NCBI RefSeq assembly: GCF_003570905.1
Contig: NZ_QXJM01000027.1
Location: 248,001-312,000 of the forward strand
Source of the DNA: Cohnella faecalis
GTDB lineage: Bacteria > Bacillota > Bacilli > Paenibacillales > Paenibacillaceae
DNA length: 64,000 nt
Reading direction: 5' to 3'
Within the stretch, counting starts at the first letter, position 1; the number at the start of each line of letters is the position of its first letter. The notes below the pieces were generated by a model, which was not told the origin of the DNA, made no database searches, and saw only the letters and a program-made list of their open reading frames with translations. Positions 44,873 through 52,669 of this stretch are shown here, in pieces. The position numbers were made by a program, and so were the translations under genes.

Positions 44873-46870
44873 TTGGACGTCAAGCCATCGGTAGAACGGC
44901 TTCCGGAATCGATTCGCAAGCTGATCGCATCGAGTGCGATTGTCCGAGACCGGCTGAAATCTGGCGAGCGGCTGGATGAAATCTTATCCTCGCGACGATG
45001 GGCCGCAGCATGGCTGAGCGAGGAGCGAGACCGAGCGGAAGAACCTGCCGTCGAGACGCTTCGTCTCCTGCTGAGAACGTATGCAGCCGAGCCTTTCGAG
45101 AGAGAAAATCTCGAGCGTACGGCTGCCTTGCACGATAGAACGTCGCTGTCCGGAGCGGAAATTCGTGTTGGAACGGCAAAGCTTCGCCGCTCGGGCGTCT
45201 TATTCGCCGTTCGCAAAATCGGAGGGGAGCAGCTGCTGTACTTGCCGACCGACATGTACCCGCTGTGGGAGCGGCTGCTCTTCCGGCCGACAAGCGAGCC
45301 TCTTGAGCGGGATGAAGCGGCTCTCGTCGTTCCTGCGGATGCTCCGTTCCGACTGCCTCTCTCCCTGGAACTGCTTACCTGCTGGTCAATCATAGGAAGC
45401 CGCGGCTTAAGCCTTACGTCAAAAGGAGTTCCCGGCAAGCCGTCGGCAGCGCGCGTCGAAGCCGGACTGCGGCTTTCCTCGGAAGAGCTTGTCCGGTTCG
45501 GATTTTCGTATCCGGGAAGCGATCAGCTCGCTCCTCAGGTTGCTCTCGCTCTCGATATCGGTTTTTGCCTAGGGACGCTTGAGCGGGAGAACGAATCCAT
45601 CCGCATTGACAAAGAAGGAATGGATGCCTGGTTATCGCGCCAGGCAATCGAAGCGGATACGGCGCTTCATCGCCTAGCGGTAAACCGGTATGCATCCGCG
45701 CATCGTGAGCTCCACCTTGCAGCATCCATTATCGCTTCGTTACAGCCATTCGGCTGGCATACGGAAGAAGCTTTCATTGCAGCGGGCTGCGATGGCGAAG
45801 CGTTGGATAGCTGGTTGGGCTTGCTTGCCTCCTTCGGCTGGCTTCAGCGAGGATCGCTGGCCGATCGCGCGGCGTTCAGATGGAGCCGTGAGCTCGATTT
45901 CTTGAAGGAGCCTTGCTGCGAAACGAATAGGGCTGCGATGGCTGGAGAAGAAGGCTGTCCGTCCTACATTTACGTGCAGCCTGACGCGGAAATTATCGTT
46001 CCTCCGGAAACTGGCTTGGCCGACAGATGGCGGCTGGAGAAGCTGGCGGATCGCGTATCCGCCGATACGTTGTTCGTCTACCGGATCACTCCATCCTCCT
46101 GCAAGCGGGCAAGCTCGGCGGGCTATACCGCCGAATCGGTTGCCGAGTTTCTTGAATCGCGCTCGGGAACGCCTCTCCCGCAGCCGGTGAGCGATCTTTT
46201 GCGGGATTGCTTCGGCTCCCTTGGCCAAGTATGGTTTCAGGACGTTACGCTGCTGCGCGCTGCCGACGATCGGGCAGCCGATTTGCTGGAGAGAGACGCT
46301 GCTCTTTCCGGAATAATCGTCGAAAAAATCGGCAGCCGGGATTACATCGTTCGAAGCGAAGACGTGAAAGCAGCGATAAGAATGCTGGAGAAGCTGGGAC
46401 TTCCGCCGTCGGAAGGGGGAGCGGCAGAACGTGCGGCAAAAAAGGAGAAGAGCGGCGCTTCGGCATCAAAAGACGTCCGTTCGGAAGGATGGATTTATTG
46501 CCGCCATGTCCTTTCCTTTTACGAGCCCGATCGATTCTTCCCCAAGCCCGAAGAGCTGTTTCCCGGAATGAGGGACATTCCGTCGGTCTGGATCGGGGAA
46601 TCAAGAACTTACCATAGCTCCACATGCCGGCAAATGATTCGCCAGGCGATCGATTGGGGGGCGTCCGTTCGCATCATCCGGGATGGAAAGCCCGCGGCGT
46701 TCGTGCCGCGCCTGCTGGAGTCGGGGGAAGACGATTGGCGGGTGCAAGGCTGGTGGAAAGCTTTCCCCGATTCGGAAGTTCTCCTCGATAAAGAAGCCGT
46801 TACGGTTTCTTCGGGCGATTTTTCCGAGCTGATGATCCTCATCCCGTCTCTCGATTCCGAGCGGCGATGA
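44873..46870 (+). CDS. XPB partner with helicase-associated (Helicase_C_3-like) domain
   Basis: 665 residues from TTG 44873 behind AAAGGAGGACGAGCC. No helicase motifs. The segment YIYVQPDAEIIVPPETG, then WRLEKLADRVSADTLFVYRIT and AESVAEFLESRSGTPLP fits the helicase-conserved C-terminal family 3 found beside XPB in actinobacteria. The C-terminal 120 residues (GWIYCRHVLSFYEP, then MIRQAIDWGASVRIIRDGKP) look like a further small domain. It is co-transcribed with the XPB helicase, so probably its accessory or loader. Confidence 0.82.
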   Translation: MDVKPSVERLPESIRKLIASSAIVRDRLKSGERLDEILSSRRWAAAWLSEERDRAEEPAVETLRLLLRTYAAEPFERENLERTAALHDRTSLSGAEIRVGTAKLRRSGVLFAVRKIGGEQLLYLPTDMYPLWERLLFRPTSEPLERDEAALVVPADAPFRLPLSLELLTCWSIIGSRGLSLTSKGVPGKPSAARVEAGLRLSSEELVRFGFSYPGSDQLAPQVALALDIGFCLGTLERENESIRIDKEGMDAWLSRQAIEADTALHRLAVNRYASAHRELHLAASIIASLQPFGWHTEEAFIAAGCDGEALDSWLGLLASFGWLQRGSLADRAAFRWSRELDFLKEPCCETNRAAMAGEEGCPSYIYVQPDAEIIVPPETGLADRWRLEKLADRVSADTLFVYRITPSSCKRASSAGYTAESVAEFLESRSGTPLPQPVSDLLRDCFGSLGQVWFQDVTLLRAADDRAADLLERDAALSGIIVEKIGSRDYIVRSEDVKAAIRMLEKLGLPPSEGGAAERAAKKEKSGASASKDVRSEGWIYCRHVLSFYEPDRFFPKPEELFPGMRDIPSVWIGESRTYHSSTCRQMIRQAIDWGASVRIIRDGKPAAFVPRLLESGEDDWRVQGWWKAFPDSEVLLDKEAVTVSSGDFSELMILIPSLDSERR

Positions 46871-46955
46871 CGCGAGATCGAAGTTGACCGTCTATCGCCC
46901 GTTTGTGGTATGATAGGAAAAGAATTTACATTCGCCATAAGGAGAGGTGGGCCCC

Positions 46956-47438
46956 GTGGCCGGTATAACGGAATCCCTCCCTGCGGCGACTGGCGTTACG
47001 GAGGAAGCGCCCGCGGATATGGCGGACCTTCTGTCCCGCGCCTACGAGCTGGGAGACATGATTAAGCAATCCGCTGTCGCGGCGGATTATGTTTATTGGA
47101 AAGAAGTTGCGGACAAGGACGAGCAAGTGCTTGCATTCAAGCGGCTGTTCGCCAAAGCCAAAGATAAGTTTGCGGAGTGCGAACGCTTCGGCCGGTTTCA
47201 TCCGGATTACAACGAAGCGCTGGAGCAAGTATACGAGCTCCAAGCCCAGATGGATTTGCTCGAGCCCGTGCTAAGATTCAAGGCTGCGGAGGAAGCGTTG
47301 GACGAGCTGCTTCACGAAGTGTCGCTCTCGATCGCCAGAGCCGTATCCGATACGATCAAAGTGCCTGACAATAACCCGAATCCAAAAGGATGCGGTTCCG
47401 GCGGAAGCTGCTCGTGCGGCTCCGGCGGCTGCGGTTGA
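46956..47438 (+). CDS. ylbF: YlbF/YmcA-family protein (RicF type) with Cys-rich tail
   Basis: 160 residues from GTG 46956, with AAGGAGAGG upstream. The YlbF/YmcA domain (LLSRAYELGDMIKQSAVAADYV, FKRLFAKAKDKFAE, FHPDYNEALEQV) is helical. The C-terminus CGSGGSCSCGSGGCG carries the Cys residues with which the Ric (Y) complex binds iron-sulfur clusters. In Bacillus the complex guides RNase Y processing and supports sporulation and competence. Followed by ylbG as in Bacillus. Confidence 0.92.
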   Translation: MAGITESLPAATGVTEEAPADMADLLSRAYELGDMIKQSAVAADYVYWKEVADKDEQVLAFKRLFAKAKDKFAECERFGRFHPDYNEALEQVYELQAQMDLLEPVLRFKAAEEALDELLHEVSLSIARAVSDTIKVPDNNPNPKGCGSGGSCSCGSGGCG

Positions 47439-47495
47439 TTCGGCCCCTTGCCTGGCGCGAAAGGGCAATATAGTGTGGAAATCGGAGGAAGCGTC

Positions 47496-47759
47496 ATGTT
47501 TGCCGAACGGACAGGTTATATCGTGTGGGTCAGCGACATAAAGGCGGCAAGAGGGCTGGATAAATACGGTACGGTTCATTATATGTCCCGAAAGATGAAT
47601 TACGCTGTGATGTATATGAACGCGGATGCGGCGGAGGAAGCGGTGCGCAATTTGCAGCGCCTTCCTTACGTGCGCAAGATCGAACGTTCCTACCGCAACG
47701 AGATCAAGACGGAATACGAGAAGAACGTACCCGATAAGACCCGCTTTTACAGCTTGTAG
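47496..47759 (+). CDS. ylbG: YlbG family protein (UPF0298)
   Basis: 87 residues from ATG 47496 after ATCGGAGGAAGC. TGYIVWVSDIKAARGLDKYGTVHYMS and YAVMYMNADAAEEAVRNL match YlbG (DUF2129), a small cytosolic protein of unknown role always near ylbF in Bacillales. Confidence 0.93.
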   Translation: MFAERTGYIVWVSDIKAARGLDKYGTVHYMSRKMNYAVMYMNADAAEEAVRNLQRLPYVRKIERSYRNEIKTEYEKNVPDKTRFYSL

Positions 47760-47780
47760 AAGCGGTGCCGACAAGTCGTC

Positions 47781-47806
47781 AAGGTCTCCTGAAGGAGACC
47801 TTTTTT
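47781..47806 (+). terminator. rho-independent terminator
   Basis: AAGGTCTCC-TGAA-GGAGACCTT with a T tail after ylbG. Confidence 0.93.
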
Positions 47807-47960
47807 GTATAGCAGAATGTCTATCCATTAGATGGAACAGTTGGTTCACTTTTAAATTTTTGTTGAATAGTCTCGAATAAGTGCGTTAAAATGTACGTAA
47901 CTACCTAGCTGTAATTCCATATGTGGGTCTAAAGACCTAAAATTGGGGGAGGGATAGCCG

Positions 47961-48398
47961 GTGAAGGATAAACATACGGAACGTTGGAACACCTATGAGC
48001 CCTTTCATGTCGTACTCGGTGACAAACGGGTCGTCGATATCATCATTACCAACCATGCCCGTCAACGTTGGACCGATCGCGTGGAGAGCGAAAAAACCGG
48101 CTATTCCGATATCGCCCAGTATATGTGGGAATGCTTGAAGGAAGATCGCATCATCTCCTACTACAGGAACGAACAGGATGTATACACCATTGACGACGAT
48201 CTCGTTTTCGTAGCCGAATTTTCCGTCTCGGAGAAGGACGTGGATCTTCTTGGCAACCCGTTGCATAAGATGATCGTCGTCACCTTTCTCGGACGCATGT
48301 CCGAGACGATGGAGCTCCGAGATTTGAAAACGTATTATTCATGGCTGAGGCATTCCAGGAGAATGACCCTTATCAAAAACAATCGCAAACGCCGTTGA
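47961..48398 (+). CDS. conserved-looking hypothetical protein
   Basis: 145 residues from GTG 47961 behind GGGGGAGGGATAGCC. It opens MKDKHTERWNTYEPFHVVLG and contains IIITNHARQRWTDRVES, then WECLKEDRIISYYRNEQDVYTIDDDLVFVAEF and a basic tail ending NNRKRR. The layout (a short alpha/beta fold with a basic tail) is faintly like small RNA- or nucleic-acid-interacting proteins, but I do not recognise it. Monocistronic, ended by a strong hairpin. Confidence 0.75.
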   Translation: MKDKHTERWNTYEPFHVVLGDKRVVDIIITNHARQRWTDRVESEKTGYSDIAQYMWECLKEDRIISYYRNEQDVYTIDDDLVFVAEFSVSEKDVDLLGNPLHKMIVVTFLGRMSETMELRDLKTYYSWLRHSRRMTLIKNNRKRR

Positions 48399-48407
48399 AG
48401 GAATAGT

Positions 48408-48455
48408 CCGCCGCTTCGTTTCTCCCGAGGGAGAACGGGGCGGTTTTCGTTTTTC
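48408..48455 (+). terminator. rho-independent terminator
   Basis: CCGCCGCTTCGTTTCTCC, three-base loop, GGGAGAACGGGGCGG and TTTTCGTTTTT. Confidence 0.92.
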
Positions 48456-48515
48456 GGCTTCGGTCGGCGTCAAGTATGCTATAATTCGGTTACATAGACG
48501 TAAAAAGGCGGTAGA

Positions 48516-49421
48516 ATGATGGCGCTTAACGTGCATCAACTGCACATTTTTTATACGGTCGCGGAGCGGGGTACGTTCTCGGCGGCAGCGCAGGCGCTGC
48601 ACATGACGCAGCCCGCGGTAACGATGCAGGTACAGGCGTTGGAGGAAAGATTCGGAACCAAGCTATTGAACCGATCGACGAAAAAGCTGATGCTGACGGA
48701 AGCCGGCCATTGCTTGCTGCCGCAAGCGCGCAAGGCGGTAGAGCTAATGCGTGATACGGACACGCTTATGGCGAAGTTCGTGGAGGATTTGAAGGGGCGT
48801 CTGAAGTTCGGAGCCAGTCTGACGATCGGGGAGTACGTGCTTCCTCCGATGCTGGGCGCTTTTTTACGCCGGTATCCGGACGTATCCGTCAGCATGAAGG
48901 TTATGAATACGACCGACATTATCGATGCGATCGGGAGCCAAGGGCTGGACTTTGGCCTGATTGAAGCTCCATGCGACGAGCCGGGCTTTCATACGGAGCC
49001 GGTTATGAACGATGAGCTCGTTCTCGTCGCCTCGGCGGAGCACCCTTTTGCCGCGAGGGAGGAAGTGGAGCTTGCAGAGGTGATCGCGCAGCCGCTCGTT
49101 CTAAGGGAGCAAGGCTCGGGTACGCGGCAGGTGATGGAAGATGAGCTTCTGCGCCATGGAGTGCATGGGGACTCGCTTCGCGTCGTCAGCGATTTCGGCA
49201 GTACGGGAGCTATCAAGTCCGCGGTCGAAGCCGGGCTCGGCCTGTCCGTTCTGTCCGAATGGGCAATTAAGCGCGAGATCGAATTGGGTTATTTGAAAAA
49301 GGTGCGGATTCGCGGCGTCGAGTTCCGCAGGCAGTTTTTTGCCGTCCGGCTGAAATCGGCTTTGGCGTCGATGCCGGCTGCCGCGCTATTGCAGGAGATA
49401 AGGGGCGTGTCGCGTGAATAG
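48516..49421 (+). CDS. LysR-family transcription regulator
   Basis: 301 residues from ATG 48516 (AAGGCGGT upstream; a TATAAT box lies at 48480-48485). N-terminal helix-turn-helix VHQLHIFYTVAERGTFSAAAQALHMTQPAVTMQVQALE is split-typical. The effector domain includes GASLTIGEYVLPPMLG. Closest in feel to CysL-type regulators (sulfur assimilation), but the target is not shown by the context. It overlaps the PHP gene by eight bases. Confidence 0.9.
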   Translation: MMALNVHQLHIFYTVAERGTFSAAAQALHMTQPAVTMQVQALEERFGTKLLNRSTKKLMLTEAGHCLLPQARKAVELMRDTDTLMAKFVEDLKGRLKFGASLTIGEYVLPPMLGAFLRRYPDVSVSMKVMNTTDIIDAIGSQGLDFGLIEAPCDEPGFHTEPVMNDELVLVASAEHPFAAREEVELAEVIAQPLVLREQGSGTRQVMEDELLRHGVHGDSLRVVSDFGSTGAIKSAVEAGLGLSVLSEWAIKREIELGYLKKVRIRGVEFRRQFFAVRLKSALASMPAAALLQEIRGVSRE

Positions 49422-50262
49422 AGCTGATTTGCATACGCATACGACCGCGTCGGACGGAAAGCAATCGCCGACCGACAACGTTAGGCTGGCCGCCGAAGCG
49501 GGATTGGCGGCCGTGGCCATTACCGATCATGATACGGTAGCTGGCATTTCTGAAGCGTTGGATGCAGGGGCACGATACGGAATCGTCGTCGTTCCCGGAG
49601 TGGAAATCAGTACGGCGGAGAATGGAACGGACATTCACATCCTCGGGTACGGAATTTCGTGGCGGGATCCTGATCTGCTAGGGAGGCTTGAGGAGCTTAG
49701 ATCCGTACGCGGAAAGAGGAATGAGCGGATCGTGGCTCGGCTTAACGAGCTGGGAATGCCGATTACGATGGAGGAAGTTGCGGCAGAGGCGCAAGCTTCT
49801 CCGAGAGGGGACGGCTCCATCGGCCGGCCGCATATCGCGGATGTGCTTGTCCGGCGAGGATTTGCGGCAGATATGAGAGACGCGTTCGACCGCTACTTGG
49901 GAGAAGGCGGCGCCGCGCATATCGTTCCTCCGCGCATAGCGCCGGAGGAGGCGATCCGTTGGATTCACGAGGCGAGCGGCGTCGCTGTCGTAGCGCATCC
50001 CGGCTTGTACCGCAAAGACGATCTTGTCGAGCGGTTGCTAGAGTTCGGCGGAGCGGATGGGATTGAAGCGTTCCATTCGGATCACGACGAGGTTGCCGAG
50101 CATCGATATTCGCGAATGGCGGCCAAGGCGGGCAAGCTTGCGACCGGGGGATCGGACTTTCACGGGACGCGGCAAGGTGTCGTCTTCCACGGTCCTATCG
50201 GTTCGCGAACGGTCGATGCCTCTATTGTGCCGCGATTGCTGGGAGAACGCGCAAAAGGTTAG
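49414..50262 (+). CDS. PHP-domain phosphoesterase (YciV/RNase AM type)
   Basis: 282 residues from GTG 49414, overlapping lysR. Metal-binding motifs of the PHP fold: RADLHTHTTASDG, AITDHDTV, GVEIST, VVAHPGLY and GGSDFHGT. Relatives cleave 3',5'-nucleotide bisphosphate or trim RNA 5' ends. Length matches YciV (TrpH) proteins. Ends at a very strong terminator bordering repeat array B. Confidence 0.9.
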   Translation: MNRADLHTHTTASDGKQSPTDNVRLAAEAGLAAVAITDHDTVAGISEALDAGARYGIVVVPGVEISTAENGTDIHILGYGISWRDPDLLGRLEELRSVRGKRNERIVARLNELGMPITMEEVAAEAQASPRGDGSIGRPHIADVLVRRGFAADMRDAFDRYLGEGGAAHIVPPRIAPEEAIRWIHEASGVAVVAHPGLYRKDDLVERLLEFGGADGIEAFHSDHDEVAEHRYSRMAAKAGKLATGGSDFHGTRQGVVFHGPIGSRTVDASIVPRLLGERAKG

Positions 50263-50292
50263 GCGGGAGTAGCATCCGCCTAACCTTTTTTT
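50253..50292 (+). terminator. rho-independent terminator
   Basis: AAAAGGTTAGGCGG, nine-base loop, CCGCCTAACCTTTT and more T; it overlaps the end of the PHP gene. Confidence 0.95.
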
Positions 50293-50725
50293 GTGATGAG
50301 AAACGTCACAACTCTAGCGTATGATGCGTTTCTGCGTGGAGATTGTGACGAGAAGCATCACAACACCGGCGTATGGTGCGTTTCTGCGTGGAGATTGTGA
50401 CGAGAATCATCACAACTCCGGCGTATGGTGCGTCTCTGCGTGGAGATTGTGACGAGAAGCATCACAACTCCGGCGTATGGTGCGTTTCTGCGTGGAGATT
50501 GTGATGAGAAGCATCACAACTCCGGCGTATGGTGCGTTTCTGCGTGGAGATTGTGACGAGAAGCATCACAACTCCGGCATATGGTGCGTTTAGCGCGGGA
50601 ATAGTGACGAGAAGCATCACAACACCGGCGTATGATGCGTTTCTGCGTGGAGATTGTGACGAGAAGCATCACAACTCCGGCGTATGGTGCATTCAAACGC
50701 GGAAGCCGTGACGAAAATCGCCACA
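50291..50725. repeat. 52-bp tandem palindrome array B (nine units)
   Basis: Nine units in register: TTGTGA or its variant starts at 50291, 50343, 50395, 50447, 50499, 50551, 50602, 50654 and 50706, so spacing is 52 bp with one 51-bp step. Each unit holds the palindrome TTGTGACGAGAAGCATCACAA in split form (TTGTGA-N9-TCACAA), then CTCCGGCGTATGG and a linker with TGCGTTTCTGCGTGGAGA. Six internal units are nearly identical; the edges decay. The linker is repeated as well, so this is not CRISPR. Short frames through it encode only low-complexity peptides and are not called. Confidence 0.93.
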
Positions 50726-50760
50726 ACGCAGCTCGACTGCGCCATGGCGAAACAAAAATT

Positions 50761-52497
50761 CTATTTGACCGAGAAAGCGAGCTTCTGAATAGCCGCTTCG
50801 TCCGGCGTCACGAACAGCGTTTTCTGGTTGTCGTAAATGACGAAGCCCGGCTTGGCGCCATTCGGCTTGCGAACGTGGCGGATGCGGGTGTAGTCGACCG
50901 GAACGCCGCTCGATTCCCGAGCCTTGCTGTAATAGGCCGCCAGCATCGCCGCTTCCAGCAGAGTCGCCTCGCCGAACTCGCTGCTTCTGATGAGCACGTG
51001 GGAGCCGGGAATGTCCTTCGTATGCAGCCACGTATCGGAAGGCTGGCCGAGACGGTTCGTGACGTAATCGTTTTGCGTATTGTTTTTGCCCACATAGAGC
51101 GGAATGCCCTCGGATGACGTGTAACAGACGATCGTCGGGGTGCCCTTCTTCTTCTTTTTCATGCCGCGCTTAAGCCCTCTTGCCCGGATATATCCTTGCT
51201 CCGTAAGCTCCTCGCGAATTTCCTCGATGTCTCTCGGAGACGCCGCCTCCAGCCCTTGCAGGACGGAGCCGAGATAGACGATTTCCGCGCGCGCCGCCTC
51301 CATCTGTTCTTCGACGACGGCTTTGCTGTTCTTAAGCTTGTTGTATTTGCGAAAATAGCGCTGGGCGTTCTCGCTGGCCGACAACTGAGGATCGAGGCTA
51401 ATCGAAATGACCGGCTGGGCTTCATCGTAATAATCGGTTACTTCGACCGTTTTGTCGCCGCGCTGAATCAGGTGCAAATGCGCGGTAAGCAGCTCGCCCA
51501 GATGGCGGAATCGGTCGGCGTCGTCCGCTTCGTTCATCGTTTCTTGCAGCTTGACGAGTTTTTTCTCGTTTTTGGCGGTTTCGTTCGCGAGAAAACGATG
51601 CAAGTCGAGCGTCCGCTGCCTGACGAGGTCTCGCTCCGCTTTGCCTTGGTAGAACGTCTCGATGCATTCGTGCATGGAGTCGAACGAGCGGGCTTCTCCG
51701 GCAGCGTGAGTCAAGGAGGTGGCGGAGAACAAAGCCTTCCCGTCGTCCGTCTCGACCGAGGTCGGCGCATAACGATGCTCCAGCGTCGCTTGCATCAATT
51801 CGATGAACGAATTCCACAGAGCACCGGCGCCTTGCCAGCCTCCGGCGCGAAACACGATTTCACGAGCGATGAGAGGGCTTATTCCGATATAGCTGTCGAC
51901 CAAAGCTTGAGCAGCCGATTTCGGATCGGCAGGCGCATGCGTTTCCATCGTCTGCCGGAAGCCTTCCTCGGTTTCTTCCAACGGGTCGCGCTTGTCTTGA
52001 GAAGGAGGCGCGACGTAGGCGACTCCGGGCAGCACAACCCGATAGCTGCTAATGGCTGGCGTCACGTGACGGATGCCGTCGTGTACAACGCCGGTGCCCG
52101 GATCCATCAGAATCAGGTTGCTGTGCCGGCCCATGATTTCGAGCGTCAATCTTTTCAAGGAGTAATCCCCAAGCTCGTCGCGGTGGCGTACGTCGATTTC
52201 CACAACCCGTTCCAGCCCGATCTGACGAATGGCTTCGATAACTCCGCCTTCCATGTGCTTGCGAAGAAGCATGCAGAACATCGGAGGTTCCGAAGGATTG
52301 TCCCAAGGCTGCTGCGTGAAGTGCAGGCGGGGCATGGAGGGATGGGCGGACAGCAGCAACCGGCCTCCGAACCCTTGGCCCCGAATATGAAGGACGAGCT
52401 CGTGCTCGGTAGGTTGATAAATTTTGTGAATGCGCGCGCCGATGCAGGGCCGAAGCTCGTGCACAAGGGCGCGGGTAACGATTCCGTCGAGAGACAT
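50761..52497 (-). CDS. rqcH: RqcH/NFACT ribosome quality-control factor
   Basis: 578 residues. NFACT-N domain (IVTRALVHELRPCIGARIHKIYQPTEHELVLHIRG, split), a coiled-coil in the middle (FLANETAKNEKKLVKLQETM), and the C-terminal NFACT-R domain with GIPLYVGKNNTQNDYVTNRL and DIPGSHVLIRS. It recruits tRNA-Ala to stalled 50S subunits and adds C-terminal Ala tails. Homologue of B. subtilis YloA; the divergent yloB next to it is the conserved neighbour. Confidence 0.95.
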   Translation of the reverse strand: MSLDGIVTRALVHELRPCIGARIHKIYQPTEHELVLHIRGQGFGGRLLLSAHPSMPRLHFTQQPWDNPSEPPMFCMLLRKHMEGGVIEAIRQIGLERVVEIDVRHRDELGDYSLKRLTLEIMGRHSNLILMDPGTGVVHDGIRHVTPAISSYRVVLPGVAYVAPPSQDKRDPLEETEEGFRQTMETHAPADPKSAAQALVDSYIGISPLIAREIVFRAGGWQGAGALWNSFIELMQATLEHRYAPTSVETDDGKALFSATSLTHAAGEARSFDSMHECIETFYQGKAERDLVRQRTLDLHRFLANETAKNEKKLVKLQETMNEADDADRFRHLGELLTAHLHLIQRGDKTVEVTDYYDEAQPVISISLDPQLSASENAQRYFRKYNKLKNSKAVVEEQMEAARAEIVYLGSVLQGLEAASPRDIEEIREELTEQGYIRARGLKRGMKKKKKGTPTIVCYTSSEGIPLYVGKNNTQNDYVTNRLGQPSDTWLHTKDIPGSHVLIRSSEFGEATLLEAAMLAAYYSKARESSGVPVDYTRIRHVRKPNGAKPGFVIYDNQKTLFVTPDEAAIQKLAFSVK

Positions 52498-52669
52498 GGC
52501 TTTTTTCTCCTGGCATGCTTATTTCCGTGCCTACCTATGATGCCACAGTTGCCGTCAAAGGGAAAGTGCGGGCGTGATATTTCCCGGCTTGTCTGAATAC
52601 ATATAGGACGTAAAGGGCTGTCCGGTAAGAGCGGCGGCGATACAGCGGTAAGCGGGAGGGAGAAGAGCG

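Noticed and set aside
50291..50725. CRISPR array
   Set aside because: The segments between palindromes are themselves repeated, so there are no unique spacers, and no cas gene is present.
50514..50726. Repeat-derived small proteins on both strands
   Set aside because: 52 is not a multiple of three, so frames only cross the array by chance; the peptides follow the DNA repeat and lack ribosome sites.
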